Shown here in pieces: positions 16,884-24,486 of a DNA stretch of 64,000 bases (within the stretch, counting starts at the first letter, position 1; each line of letters begins with the position of its first letter). The notes under the pieces are model-generated. The model was not told the origin of the DNA and ran no database searches. It was given only the letters and a program-made list of their open reading frames with translations. The stretch lies in the NCBI GenBank assembly GCA_018242365.1, contig JAFECB010000004.1:1-64000 (forward strand). Reading direction: 5' to 3'. This DNA is from Pseudomonadota bacterium. Its GTDB lineage: Bacteria; Pseudomonadota; Gammaproteobacteria; Xanthomonadales; Xanthomonadaceae. A program made the position numbers and the translations under genes.

Positions 16884-16902
16884 TTAGTAGTAATACTACT
16901 AA
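16884..16902. promoter_or_regulatory. LexA operator
   Basis: TTAGTAGTAATACTACTAA is a perfect 9+1+9 palindrome of the Xanthomonas type (TTAG-N6-TACTA) immediately upstream of lexA. No second copy is evident in front of recA, the TfoX-like gene or recX, so these may depend on transcription from here or on sites that I cannot recognise. Confidence 0.93.
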
Positions 16903-16934
16903 CTCATATCCGGGTCAACACCCTTCCCCTCGTC

Positions 16935-17432
16935 TCAGTCCAGCAACCGCTTCAGACCGTGCAGGGCCGCCGCCACGGTCTGTCGCCGCACCGCGTCACG
17001 GTCACCATCGAAATGGAAGACCTCGGCATGGGCATAGCCACCACGCCGCTTCCAGCCGATCCAGACCGTCCCCACCGGCTTGTCCTCGCTGCCACCGCCC
17101 GGCCCGGCGATGCCGGTCACGGCCACCGCCACCGTTGCGCCCGAATGCACCAGCGCCCCGGACACCATCTCCACCACGGTCTCGCGACTGACCGCGCCGA
17201 ATTGCTCGAGAGTCTGCGGACGCACTCCCAATAACGCCTGCTTGGCCTCGTAGCTGTAGGCCGCCATGCCGCAGTCGAACCATCCCGACGAACCCGGCAC
17301 ATCGGTCATGCACTTGGCGATCCAGCCACCGGTGCAGCTTTCCGCCGTCACCAGCATCTGCCGCGCCGCGAGCAGGCGCTGGCCCAGCTGCGTGGACAGG
17401 GCATCCAGTTCAACATCGGTGGGAACGTTCAT
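16935..17432 (-). CDS. pncC: Nicotinamide-nucleotide amidohydrolase (CinA C-terminal domain)
   Basis: This deamidates nicotinamide mononucleotide to nicotinate mononucleotide in pyridine-nucleotide recycling. The 165-residue single-domain product has VTAESCTGGWIA, AYSYEAKQALLGV, TGIAGPGGGSEDKPVGTVWIG and the C-terminal helix of the family. Start ATG 17432 leaves a normal N-terminus; the 28 residues upstream look non-coding. It lies upstream of lexA on the same strand; the classical neighbour mutS is displaced by the restriction island at 17534-24391. Confidence 0.95.
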   Translation of the reverse strand: MNVPTDVELDALSTQLGQRLLAARQMLVTAESCTGGWIAKCMTDVPGSSGWFDCGMAAYSYEAKQALLGVRPQTLEQFGAVSRETVVEMVSGALVHSGATVAVAVTGIAGPGGGSEDKPVGTVWIGWKRRGGYAHAEVFHFDGDRDAVRRQTVAAALHGLKRLLD

Positions 17433-17533
17433 CGGCAACCCGTTCGGAGGCGTGAGCGCGTTGTAGCGCATTCGGGTGGTGAAGACAAAACCACGGGGCG
17501 TGTCGGGGGCAAGCACTTGCAGCGCTTCGTCGC

Positions 17534-18070
17534 TTACTGCTTTGCAATGCCCATGTGGTTCATCAACGCCGCCAATTGCGGCACCCGTTCCCGGGCTTCA
17601 TCCAGCACAGCGCGAGTGAGCTGCACCATCCAATCGGGCTCGTGTGCTTCACAGCCGGTTGCCGCCTTGAATGCCCGCTTCATGTGCCGGGTGTCACCCT
17701 CGGTTTCAACACCGAGGATTTTCAACAGCCACGCCTCAAGGCATGGCTCGGACTCGATGACATCCAGCTTTCCTCGTCTACCGACGCTACTCCTGCGCGT
17801 CCTGGCACGCTCGTCGTCACCCCAATCCGTATCGATATCCAGCAGCAACACCACCTTGTCGTGATCGCGATTGTTCGCGCGACGCCGGGCGGTATCCAGG
17901 ACATGCTTGCCGCCCTTGCCGTGCGCGTTGATCTCCTGAACCGAGCGCCCCAGAACGTCGCCACAAGTTCGCTTCACATGACGAACGAAGGCGACTTCGG
18001 CGTCGCCTTCGCCGACGACCAGCAAGGTCTCCCGGGCCGCACGATTCCTGGCGACCGGACTCGGCGTCAT
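17534..18070 (-). CDS. RloB-like TOPRIM protein
   Basis: This 178-residue protein has the TOPRIM-type pattern of RloB/DUF4435-like nucleases: a glutamate in LLVVGEGDAEVAFV near the N-terminus, a DxD in VVLLLDIDTDWGD, and the family hallmark SEPCLEAWLLKILG. RloB proteins are named for their position as R-linked ORFs inside type I restriction loci. It overlaps the ATPase gene rloA by four bases (ATGA), so the two products should be made together; by analogy with ATPase/TOPRIM defence pairs such as PARIS, it may be the effector nuclease. That role is inference. Confidence 0.75.
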   Translation of the reverse strand: MTPSPVARNRAARETLLVVGEGDAEVAFVRHVKRTCGDVLGRSVQEINAHGKGGKHVLDTARRRANNRDHDKVVLLLDIDTDWGDDERARTRRSSVGRRGKLDVIESEPCLEAWLLKILGVETEGDTRHMKRAFKAATGCEAHEPDWMVQLTRAVLDEARERVPQLAALMNHMGIAKQ

Positions 18071-19284
18071 ATCCGAGGGACGGCTCCATAGGCGCCACTC
18101 ATGTATTTCGCATACAGATTGTCTTGCGTGCGCACACCCTCCATCGTGTCCAGGCGCCAGGCTTCGCTGACGCAATCGTTCTTTTCCACCAGGACCACCT
18201 GCGACCTGCCGAGCAGACTGATCACTTCGATCGAATGGCTGGTGAAGATGATCTGTGCATGGTGCGGGTTGGTATGCGGGCTGGCGAACAGATCGAGCAA
18301 GGGCGCGATCATGTGCGGGTGCATGTCGCTTTCCAGTTCATCGATGACGGCAATGCCGCCATTGGCCAGCACGCTCAATAGATACGAGAGTTGCGTGAAT
18401 GCCGTGCGCGTACCGCTGGACTCCTCCAGCATGTGCAGTTCGTGCCTGGAGCCGTCCTTCAACGTATGAACGCCAAGCACCTGGTATTGGGGTGGTAGCT
18501 TCACGCCATCCGGTAGCTTCATCTCTGGCGGAGCAACGAGGTCCAGTTTGCGGATCTCAACACCTGACAAACCGAAGTCCAGATCGCGCAACAGGGTTTC
18601 CATCTGCTGCTTCAGCGCAGAATTCTCATGGAAGAAGATGGATGCATGCTGGAAGCCGCGATTGGGATCGACACGGCCTACCTGCATGATGTTGCTGGCG
18701 ACATTCGCGCCCACCAGACGCTGCGCGACTTCCACGCCATACTGCGCCGCAGTCGAAATCAACGAGGCATTCTGGCGCACCTTCTTCGCTTCGGCCGGGC
18801 TGAGGTCAAAGTCGCCATCCTGCTTGATGACGTACTGCTTCGCGGCCGCGTCCCAGTCGCGCTCGAACAGATAGGAGAACTTCGCACGCTTCCGGTTCGG
18901 GCGCCGGTAGACCGCCTCGTGCAGCACGCGCTCCGGCGTGAGCCGCAACACATAGCGCCAGAGCGTGCCTTCCTGATCGTCGGCATGCAGTTCGAACTCG
19001 ATCGGAGCGTTCTGCGCGGCAAAATGCGGCTTGACCGGAATGTGCGCAGTCGGCTGGCTCTGAAATGAGTGGACGATGAACCAGTTCAGGAACGCCAAGG
19101 GCTTGATCAGCGAGGTCTTGCCCGCGCCATTGGCGCCGATCACGGCCAGGGCCGTGGCTAGGCGCTGGCCGGACGGCGAGACCGCGTCCCAGCCGTGCGC
19201 AGCGGCCTTTTTGGTCAAGGCAAAAGACACTTCGGTGCGTTCCCTGAACGAATGGAAGTTCTTGAACGCGTAGGAGTGGAGCAT
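18067..19284 (-). CDS. RloA-like AAA ATPase of ABC/OLD type
   Basis: This 405-residue ATPase has a RecF/OLD-type beginning (MLHSYAFKNFHSFRERTEV), Walker A GANGAGKTSLIK, a signature-like region and Walker B with D-loop in IAVIDELESDMHPH, followed by the H-loop IIFTSHSIEVI. Proteins of this kind pair with TOPRIM nucleases in phage-defence systems. The gene follows hsdS after 143 bases that contain its own promoter, and overlaps the RloB-like gene. Start ATG 19284 fits the family N-terminus; a longer frame upstream is disregarded. Confidence 0.8.
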   Translation of the reverse strand: MLHSYAFKNFHSFRERTEVSFALTKKAAAHGWDAVSPSGQRLATALAVIGANGAGKTSLIKPLAFLNWFIVHSFQSQPTAHIPVKPHFAAQNAPIEFELHADDQEGTLWRYVLRLTPERVLHEAVYRRPNRKRAKFSYLFERDWDAAAKQYVIKQDGDFDLSPAEAKKVRQNASLISTAAQYGVEVAQRLVGANVASNIMQVGRVDPNRGFQHASIFFHENSALKQQMETLLRDLDFGLSGVEIRKLDLVAPPEMKLPDGVKLPPQYQVLGVHTLKDGSRHELHMLEESSGTRTAFTQLSYLLSVLANGGIAVIDELESDMHPHMIAPLLDLFASPHTNPHHAQIIFTSHSIEVISLLGRSQVVLVEKNDCVSEAWRLDTMEGVRTQDNLYAKYMSGAYGAVPRI

Positions 19285-19327
19285 GGTCGTCCCCCGCTTG
19301 AACGGCCAGATTTCGACCGTGAAACGC

Positions 19328-19357
19328 ATTTTAGGACAATTTATTGTCTGTTATCAA
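19328..19357 (-). promoter_or_regulatory. Putative sigma70 promoter with in-spacer palindrome, for the rlo pair
   Basis: On the minus strand TTGATA (19352-19357) and TAAAAT (19328-19333) are 18 bases apart, about 45 bases upstream of the RloA-like start. The spacer holds GACAATAAATTGTC (19335-19348), whose 6-bp arms are perfectly complementary, so a repressor could bind between the two hexamers. Confidence 0.55.
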
Positions 19358-19427
19358 GTTTCACGACAGAATTTGCAGGCGATTCGACTGGACCGTCGCC
19401 CAGCCGTTCAGCCGCCCAAGGGCGGGA

Positions 19428-20603
19428 TCAGTCGGGCTGGCGGCAGGCGAAGGACTGATGAAGCAAGGCGTCGAACGTTGCCTGCGCGGTCGCCAACGCG
19501 GCTGCTTGCTGGGTGGCTATGCCGCGAACGGCCTCGGCCTTGGCAGCAAATTGGCGCTGCAGTTCGATCGGAGGAACTGGCAATTCCAGGGTCTTCAACT
19601 TGGCTTGCGAGATGTTCTTCATCGAGCCGCCGGTGCCAGAAGCAAGCCGGCTCAACTTGCTTCGCATTGCGGGCTGTTGGAGCAAATGCAGCGCAAACCT
19701 CGGTTCGATAGTTGCGTCGCCGCGCCATACGAAACGCCAAATTTTGTCGGGGAGCAATGCCCTGCCGTCAGTGATCTCCACGATTGCAGTTGCGCCAACC
19801 AACGCTTCCGTATTCGCACGGGAAATCAGCAAGTCGCCCGTGCCGATGAAATGCGATTCTGCTGGAACCAAGTCGTTCGGGGCAGGCTTTGATTCGCTTT
19901 CGATATAGCGGCCTGAGGTCACTGCGCTGATTTTCAGGATTCGATATGTTGCCGACTCATCATCCCCTGCTTGTACGTTCTTACCACCCTCGAATCGCTC
20001 GACGAGTTCGTCTATGCGACGTACCGGCCACCCCTTCGGGTTGCTAGCCGGGTCACCGAACATTTCCCGGAACAGCGCGGGCACCAGTTCGGCGGCCTTG
20101 CGCTGGGCTTCGAGGCGCAGTCGGACAATGCCTTCGGCGCGGGAGAGCAGATCCACAATTCGGCGCTGTTCTGGGAGCGTCGGCAACGGAATGCTCAACC
20201 CCAGCAAGTGATTCATGTCAGCACGCGGCATTCGCGCGCCAGCAGTGCGCGCGACAATCGCGTCAACAGTTGCCTTCCTTCGCAGGAAGTAGGCTAAATA
20301 CTGACGATCCAGAGATTCTCCCGGCAACAATGGGATAAGTTCAGTTGAACACTTTCCTTCGAAGTTTGGCGCAACAACCTTATTGAGATACGGGCGTAAC
20401 TTCCCGTAAAGAACATGTCGCGTATCGAAGTGAAAACTTACGGCGCGCGGATCTTCTGGCGTCTTCGACAATTCGCCATCAACAAAGGCCCCCGTACCAG
20501 CCTCAACAGATTCGAGGCCGACATACTTCAAGTCAGTACGTTCGCCTGGGCGAATCTGCTCGCGAGCCTGTGAGCACACATCGCGCAACAAAACCTGCGT
20601 CAT
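19428..20603 (-). CDS. hsdS: Type I restriction enzyme specificity subunit
   Basis: HsdS recognises the bipartite DNA target for methylation and cleavage. The 391-residue product has two target-recognition domains, each followed by a conserved helical region: LPTLPEQRRIVDLLSRAEGIVRLR near the middle and VPPIELQRQFAAKAEAVRG near the end. The FREMFGDPASNPKGWPVRRI linker between halves is typical. It overlaps hsdM by four bases (ATGA). GC content is visibly lower than in flanking genes, consistent with exchange of specificity modules. Confidence 0.93.
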   Translation of the reverse strand: MTQVLLRDVCSQAREQIRPGERTDLKYVGLESVEAGTGAFVDGELSKTPEDPRAVSFHFDTRHVLYGKLRPYLNKVVAPNFEGKCSTELIPLLPGESLDRQYLAYFLRRKATVDAIVARTAGARMPRADMNHLLGLSIPLPTLPEQRRIVDLLSRAEGIVRLRLEAQRKAAELVPALFREMFGDPASNPKGWPVRRIDELVERFEGGKNVQAGDDESATYRILKISAVTSGRYIESESKPAPNDLVPAESHFIGTGDLLISRANTEALVGATAIVEITDGRALLPDKIWRFVWRGDATIEPRFALHLLQQPAMRSKLSRLASGTGGSMKNISQAKLKTLELPVPPIELQRQFAAKAEAVRGIATQQAAALATAQATFDALLHQSFACRQPD

Positions 20604-22240
20604 GCTGCGTCTTCCGCTAGAGCCTCACGCAAGGCTTCAACCTCGCTAGCAATCTCCGCCTCCAGCGCTGCCAACTCGTCCAACAGCTCGCGAGGGTCAC
20701 GGTGATCCACCTGGGCCGCACTCAACGGCCGGTACTTGCTGGCGCTCAAGTTGTAGTCATTGCCACGCAAGGCCTCCGCCGTGGCGAACCACCAGTTCTT
20801 CGTCCACTCGAAGTTGGTAGCGGGGGCAGGATTTGAACCTGCAGCCTGCCACTCGGCCCAACGATCATCACGGGTACGGAACGCCTCGATCAGGCCCGAC
20901 AGATCGTCCGCCTCTATCGGCTGATCGTGGTTCGCGTCCAGCTTGTAGCCGTCATTGTCCGCGTGCAGGAACAACACCCGATCCGTGCTGCCGCCCTTGC
21001 GGAAAAACAACGCAGAAGTCTTCACCCCCGAATACGGCTGGAACACACCACCCGGGAAGGACAGCACTGCCTCCACCGTATTGTTTTCCGCCAGCAACCG
21101 GCGGATTTCCTTGTGCGCGCCCGTCGAGCCGAACAACACGCCTTCCGGCACGATTACCCCGCAGCGGCCACCCGGCTTCAACGAGTCCAGCATGTATTTC
21201 AGGAACAGGATCTCTGTGGCGCCGGTGTTCCCTACCCGCACGTCCTCCACGATCCGGTCGCGGTCCACGCGCCCGGAGAATGGCGGATTGGCCAGCACCA
21301 CGTCGTAGGCGTCCGGCAACCCCAGGTCAGCACGCTGCTGCACGTCCAAGGTGCTGGTCAGCGCATTGCGGCGCAAAATCCGCACGTTCGGCAAGCCACG
21401 CAGGGTCAGGTTCATCGTCGCCAGGCGCACCATCTTCGGGTCGACGTCGTTGCCGTAGAAGGTGCGGTTGGCCAGTTGGCTTTGCTGCGCCTGGTTGAGC
21501 CGATCGCCCAGCCCGCGCCGTTGCTGCTTGCCGTCGGACTCGACGGTCTCGATGGCCGCCTCCGATGAGTTGGCCAGGCGAATATGGTTGTAGGCCGCCG
21601 CCAGGAAGCCGGCGGTACCGGCAGCCGGGTCGTAGACGGTTTCGCCGATCTGCGGATTCACGATGTCCACGATGGCGCGGATGATGTGGCGCGGCGTGCG
21701 GAACTGGCCCAGTTCACCGGCCTGCTTGATCTGGCGCAGCACATGCTCGAACAGATCGCCCTTGGTGTCGGCGTCGGCCTCGTCCAGGCGCAGTCCGTCC
21801 ACGTCGGTGACCAGCTTCGATAGAACGGCCGGGTCATCGATACCCAGACGGGCACCATCCATGAAGTTCACCGCACTGTCGGCAGCGATATCGGCGAAGA
21901 ACGGGAAGACCTCGTCACGCACGAAACGCACCAGATTTTCACCGGACAAGCCACGCGCCCACAGCGACCAGCGCAGGCGCTCGGCCGGGATCGCCGTATC
22001 GCCCTTGTTCGGCGCGTTGAGTGGATTGCGCAGCGTCCACTCGCCCGCGAACAGGCTGGTGTAGGGCTGCCTCAGCACCCGGGCGCGGGCCGCATTCTGC
22101 TTGTCGATGCCTTCGATCAGGTAGAAGAAGAACAGGAATGCCAGTTGTTCGGCATTGCTCACCGGGTCGGGATAGCCACCACCAAACAGGTCGTCGCGAA
22201 TGCGATCCACCTTCTGGCGGAGTTCGGGAGTCATCGGCAT
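20600..22240 (-). CDS. hsdM: Type I restriction-modification methyltransferase subunit
   Basis: HsdM methylates adenine in the target site. The 546-residue product has an N-terminal helical domain, SAM-binding DPAAGTAGFL (motif I), the catalytic NPPF (motif IV, ANPPFSGRV) and a C-terminal helical tail. Near residues 468-476 it contains an unusual GSNPAPATN segment, encoded by sequence equal to a tRNA 3' end (20815-20843). It lies between hsdR and hsdS; the hsdR stop is nine bases upstream. Start may be ATG 22240 or ATG 22234. Confidence 0.93.
   Translation of the reverse strand: MPMTPELRQKVDRIRDDLFGGGYPDPVSNAEQLAFLFFFYLIEGIDKQNAARARVLRQPYTSLFAGEWTLRNPLNAPNKGDTAIPAERLRWSLWARGLSGENLVRFVRDEVFPFFADIAADSAVNFMDGARLGIDDPAVLSKLVTDVDGLRLDEADADTKGDLFEHVLRQIKQAGELGQFRTPRHIIRAIVDIVNPQIGETVYDPAAGTAGFLAAAYNHIRLANSSEAAIETVESDGKQQRRGLGDRLNQAQQSQLANRTFYGNDVDPKMVRLATMNLTLRGLPNVRILRRNALTSTLDVQQRADLGLPDAYDVVLANPPFSGRVDRDRIVEDVRVGNTGATEILFLKYMLDSLKPGGRCGVIVPEGVLFGSTGAHKEIRRLLAENNTVEAVLSFPGGVFQPYSGVKTSALFFRKGGSTDRVLFLHADNDGYKLDANHDQPIEADDLSGLIEAFRTRDDRWAEWQAAGSNPAPATNFEWTKNWWFATAEALRGNDYNLSASKYRPLSAAQVDHRDPRELLDELAALEAEIASEVEALREALAEDAA
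20815..20843 (-). other. tRNA 3'-end-like segment inside hsdM
   Basis: On the minus strand this 29-base stretch has a T-stem GCAGG/CCTGC around the canonical T-loop TTCAAAT, then CCCCGCT and ACCA, which is the 3' quarter of a tRNA including CCA. It resembles the initiator tRNA-Met 3' end of many proteobacteria. It is read in frame as GSNPAPATN. There is no tRNA 5' part next to it. Confidence 0.7.
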
Positions 22241-22249
22241 GGGCAGAAC

Positions 22250-24391
22250 CTAGTGAAGGAAAGCGGAGACGGCGTCGCCAGCATGGCCGGGGCCCGTCGC
22301 TTCAGGTGAGAACACGGCAAGACTCAGGCTGGACAGCATATTTTCCAGCGCCTGCGCGCCGCCGAACAGGCGGATCGCCGCAGCTTGGCCGCCCAGCGCC
22401 GTGAAAGACTGGAAGAAGTCCAGGTGATCGGCGGTGAAGTCGTCCAGCGTGTCGGCATTGGCGCGCAGGGTGTTACCGATCAGGCGCAGCCAGCGCAGCT
22501 GTTCCGGGTTGAATTGTGCTTCCCGCGGCAACAGCCAGGACTCGAAGCGCGCACCGATGGCCTGCGCCAGTGCCTCAACCGCTTCCGGCTGCACCAGATT
22601 GCCGTCGGCGTCCATGGTGAGCCAGGCACGCGTGGTCGGATCGATCTGATCGTCGATATCCAAGGCCAGCAGGCGCCGAGGCTGCTGCGGGCGGGGTTTG
22701 GGTTCTCTCACGCGGACGGCACCACCCTCGACCGGGCGATCGTCGCCTTCGTGCATGTCCGTCACGCCGACAAAGTCGAACATCGTAAACAAGGCTTTGC
22801 CCGGCGCCTTGCGCGCGCCGCGGCCGCGCATTTGCCGGTAAAGGATGGCGGACTTGGTGTAGCGGGCGAAGATCAGATTCTGCAGTTCCGGGAAATCGAA
22901 GCCGGTATCCAGCATGTTCACGGATACCAGGATCTGCGGGTACTTCTCTTTCTTGAACGCGCGGATCCTCGTCATGCCGTCGCGGGTGTCGTCGCCACCG
23001 GTGTCGGACACGACATAGTCGGCATAGCGCACGGCAGGATGTGGCTTTTCGTCGGCAAAAGCGTCGTCGAACAAGCGCGCCAACGTTTCCGCGTGGCGCC
23101 TGGTCACGGCAAACACGATGGTCTTGCCGGGTACGGGCTTGCGCTGAATCCCCTTGGCATCCAGATAGCCATTGCGCATGACTTCACGGAACTCGCGCAC
23201 GATGGCGCGGTTGCGTTCGGGAATAGTGAAACGGCGTTCCAGGGCATTGGGATCGACGGTAATGCTCTTGCCGGCGCCGAATGCGTCGCGCAACTCGGCG
23301 GCAGTGGCCTCGTCCATCGCCGACCAGTCGAGCTCATCCTTGTTGACCTCGAAGCCGCATTCGGCAGCCGTCTTGACGGTCTTTGCCTTGTAGATCTGAT
23401 ACGGCACCAGATATCCGTCATCGATGGCCTGGCCGATTCCGTAGCTGAAGGTGGGCTTGTCCACGCCGAAGAAGCGCAGCGTGTCGCGCACGAAGGCCCT
23501 GTCGTCCTCGGCCTGATCCTCGCCCGCAACGCAAGGCGTAGCCGTCAGGCCCAACTGGATCCCGTCGAAGTGCCGCAGCACGCCCGACCATTGCCCGTAA
23601 ATGCTGCGATGGCATTCGTCGGTGATGATCAGATCGAAATAACCCGCCGAATAATCGCGGTAGATGTTCACCATGCTTTGCAGGGTGGCGATGGTGATCC
23701 GCTTGGCGTCATCGAAGCGCCTGCCCGCTCGCAACACGTAGCAAGGCAACTCTGGCAGGTAGTCGATGAAGTTTTCTTCGGTCTGCCCGGCCAAGGTGAT
23801 CCGGTCCACCAGGAACAGCACGCGGGTGGCGGCATTGGCCTCGAACATGCGCTTGATGAAAGCGGCGGCGGTGCGGGTCTTGCCGGTGCCCGTGGCCATT
23901 TCCACCAACAGGCTGCGTCGGCCCTGCCTTACTTCGGTGGACAGCGCGTCGATACAGGCATGCTGGTAGTCGCGACCGGCAATGCGCTTGTCGATGGGCA
24001 CCGACAGCAGGTCCCGGCGCTGGATGGCCGTTGCAATCCGCCGTTCCAGGTCAACCTGCGAATAGAACGTGGAGACCAAGCGGGGATGCGCTTCGTTGCG
24101 CCAATCCCAGAACCAGATTTCACGGCCATTGGCCAGAAAGATGAAGGGGACATCGGCCAGTTCGGCGTAATGCCGGGCCTGGTCGGCAGCAGTCGGGGCA
24201 TGGACGCTGCTGCGCTTGGCTTCCACCACCGCCAAGCCGCGGCCGTTGCGGTCGCACAGCAGGTAGTCGGCCTTGGTGCCGTCCGCCAGCAGGTATTCGA
24301 AGTGTGTGCTTACGCCATCACTGATCTTCCATCCGGCGTCGCCGAGCTGGGCGTCGATCAATGTCCGCGAAAAGGCTTCATTCGTTGCCAT
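22250..24391 (-). CDS. hsdR: Type I restriction enzyme motor/nuclease subunit
   Basis: HsdR translocates DNA and cuts unmodified DNA away from the target. The 713-residue product has an N-terminal nuclease site (TKADYLLCDRNGRGLAVVEAK, a PD-(D/E)xK motif), Walker A MATGTGKT, the DEAD-type DECH box, LTATP, and the second RecA-like domain with MLDTGFDFPEL and RQMRGRGAR. The C-terminal domain is of the EcoEI type. Start ATG 24391 (MATNEAFSRT) fits the family. It is the first gene of the island and diverges from mutS. Confidence 0.94.
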   Translation of the reverse strand: MATNEAFSRTLIDAQLGDAGWKISDGVSTHFEYLLADGTKADYLLCDRNGRGLAVVEAKRSSVHAPTAADQARHYAELADVPFIFLANGREIWFWDWRNEAHPRLVSTFYSQVDLERRIATAIQRRDLLSVPIDKRIAGRDYQHACIDALSTEVRQGRRSLLVEMATGTGKTRTAAAFIKRMFEANAATRVLFLVDRITLAGQTEENFIDYLPELPCYVLRAGRRFDDAKRITIATLQSMVNIYRDYSAGYFDLIITDECHRSIYGQWSGVLRHFDGIQLGLTATPCVAGEDQAEDDRAFVRDTLRFFGVDKPTFSYGIGQAIDDGYLVPYQIYKAKTVKTAAECGFEVNKDELDWSAMDEATAAELRDAFGAGKSITVDPNALERRFTIPERNRAIVREFREVMRNGYLDAKGIQRKPVPGKTIVFAVTRRHAETLARLFDDAFADEKPHPAVRYADYVVSDTGGDDTRDGMTRIRAFKKEKYPQILVSVNMLDTGFDFPELQNLIFARYTKSAILYRQMRGRGARKAPGKALFTMFDFVGVTDMHEGDDRPVEGGAVRVREPKPRPQQPRRLLALDIDDQIDPTTRAWLTMDADGNLVQPEAVEALAQAIGARFESWLLPREAQFNPEQLRWLRLIGNTLRANADTLDDFTADHLDFFQSFTALGGQAAAIRLFGGAQALENMLSSLSLAVFSPEATGPGHAGDAVSAFLH

Positions 24392-24486
24392 GGGCTCCCC
24401 TTGCCCGACAAGGATAGGCGAAACGCCCCCCAGAGGACCTCTCCAACCCACTATCATTCCGATCCATTGGACTGTGTGCGGCAGGC

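Noticed and set aside
19412-19425. CCGCCC-AA-GGGCGG hairpin at the hsdS end
   Set aside because: It overlaps the hsdS coding end, the stem is short and there is no T-run, so it is weak evidence for a terminator.
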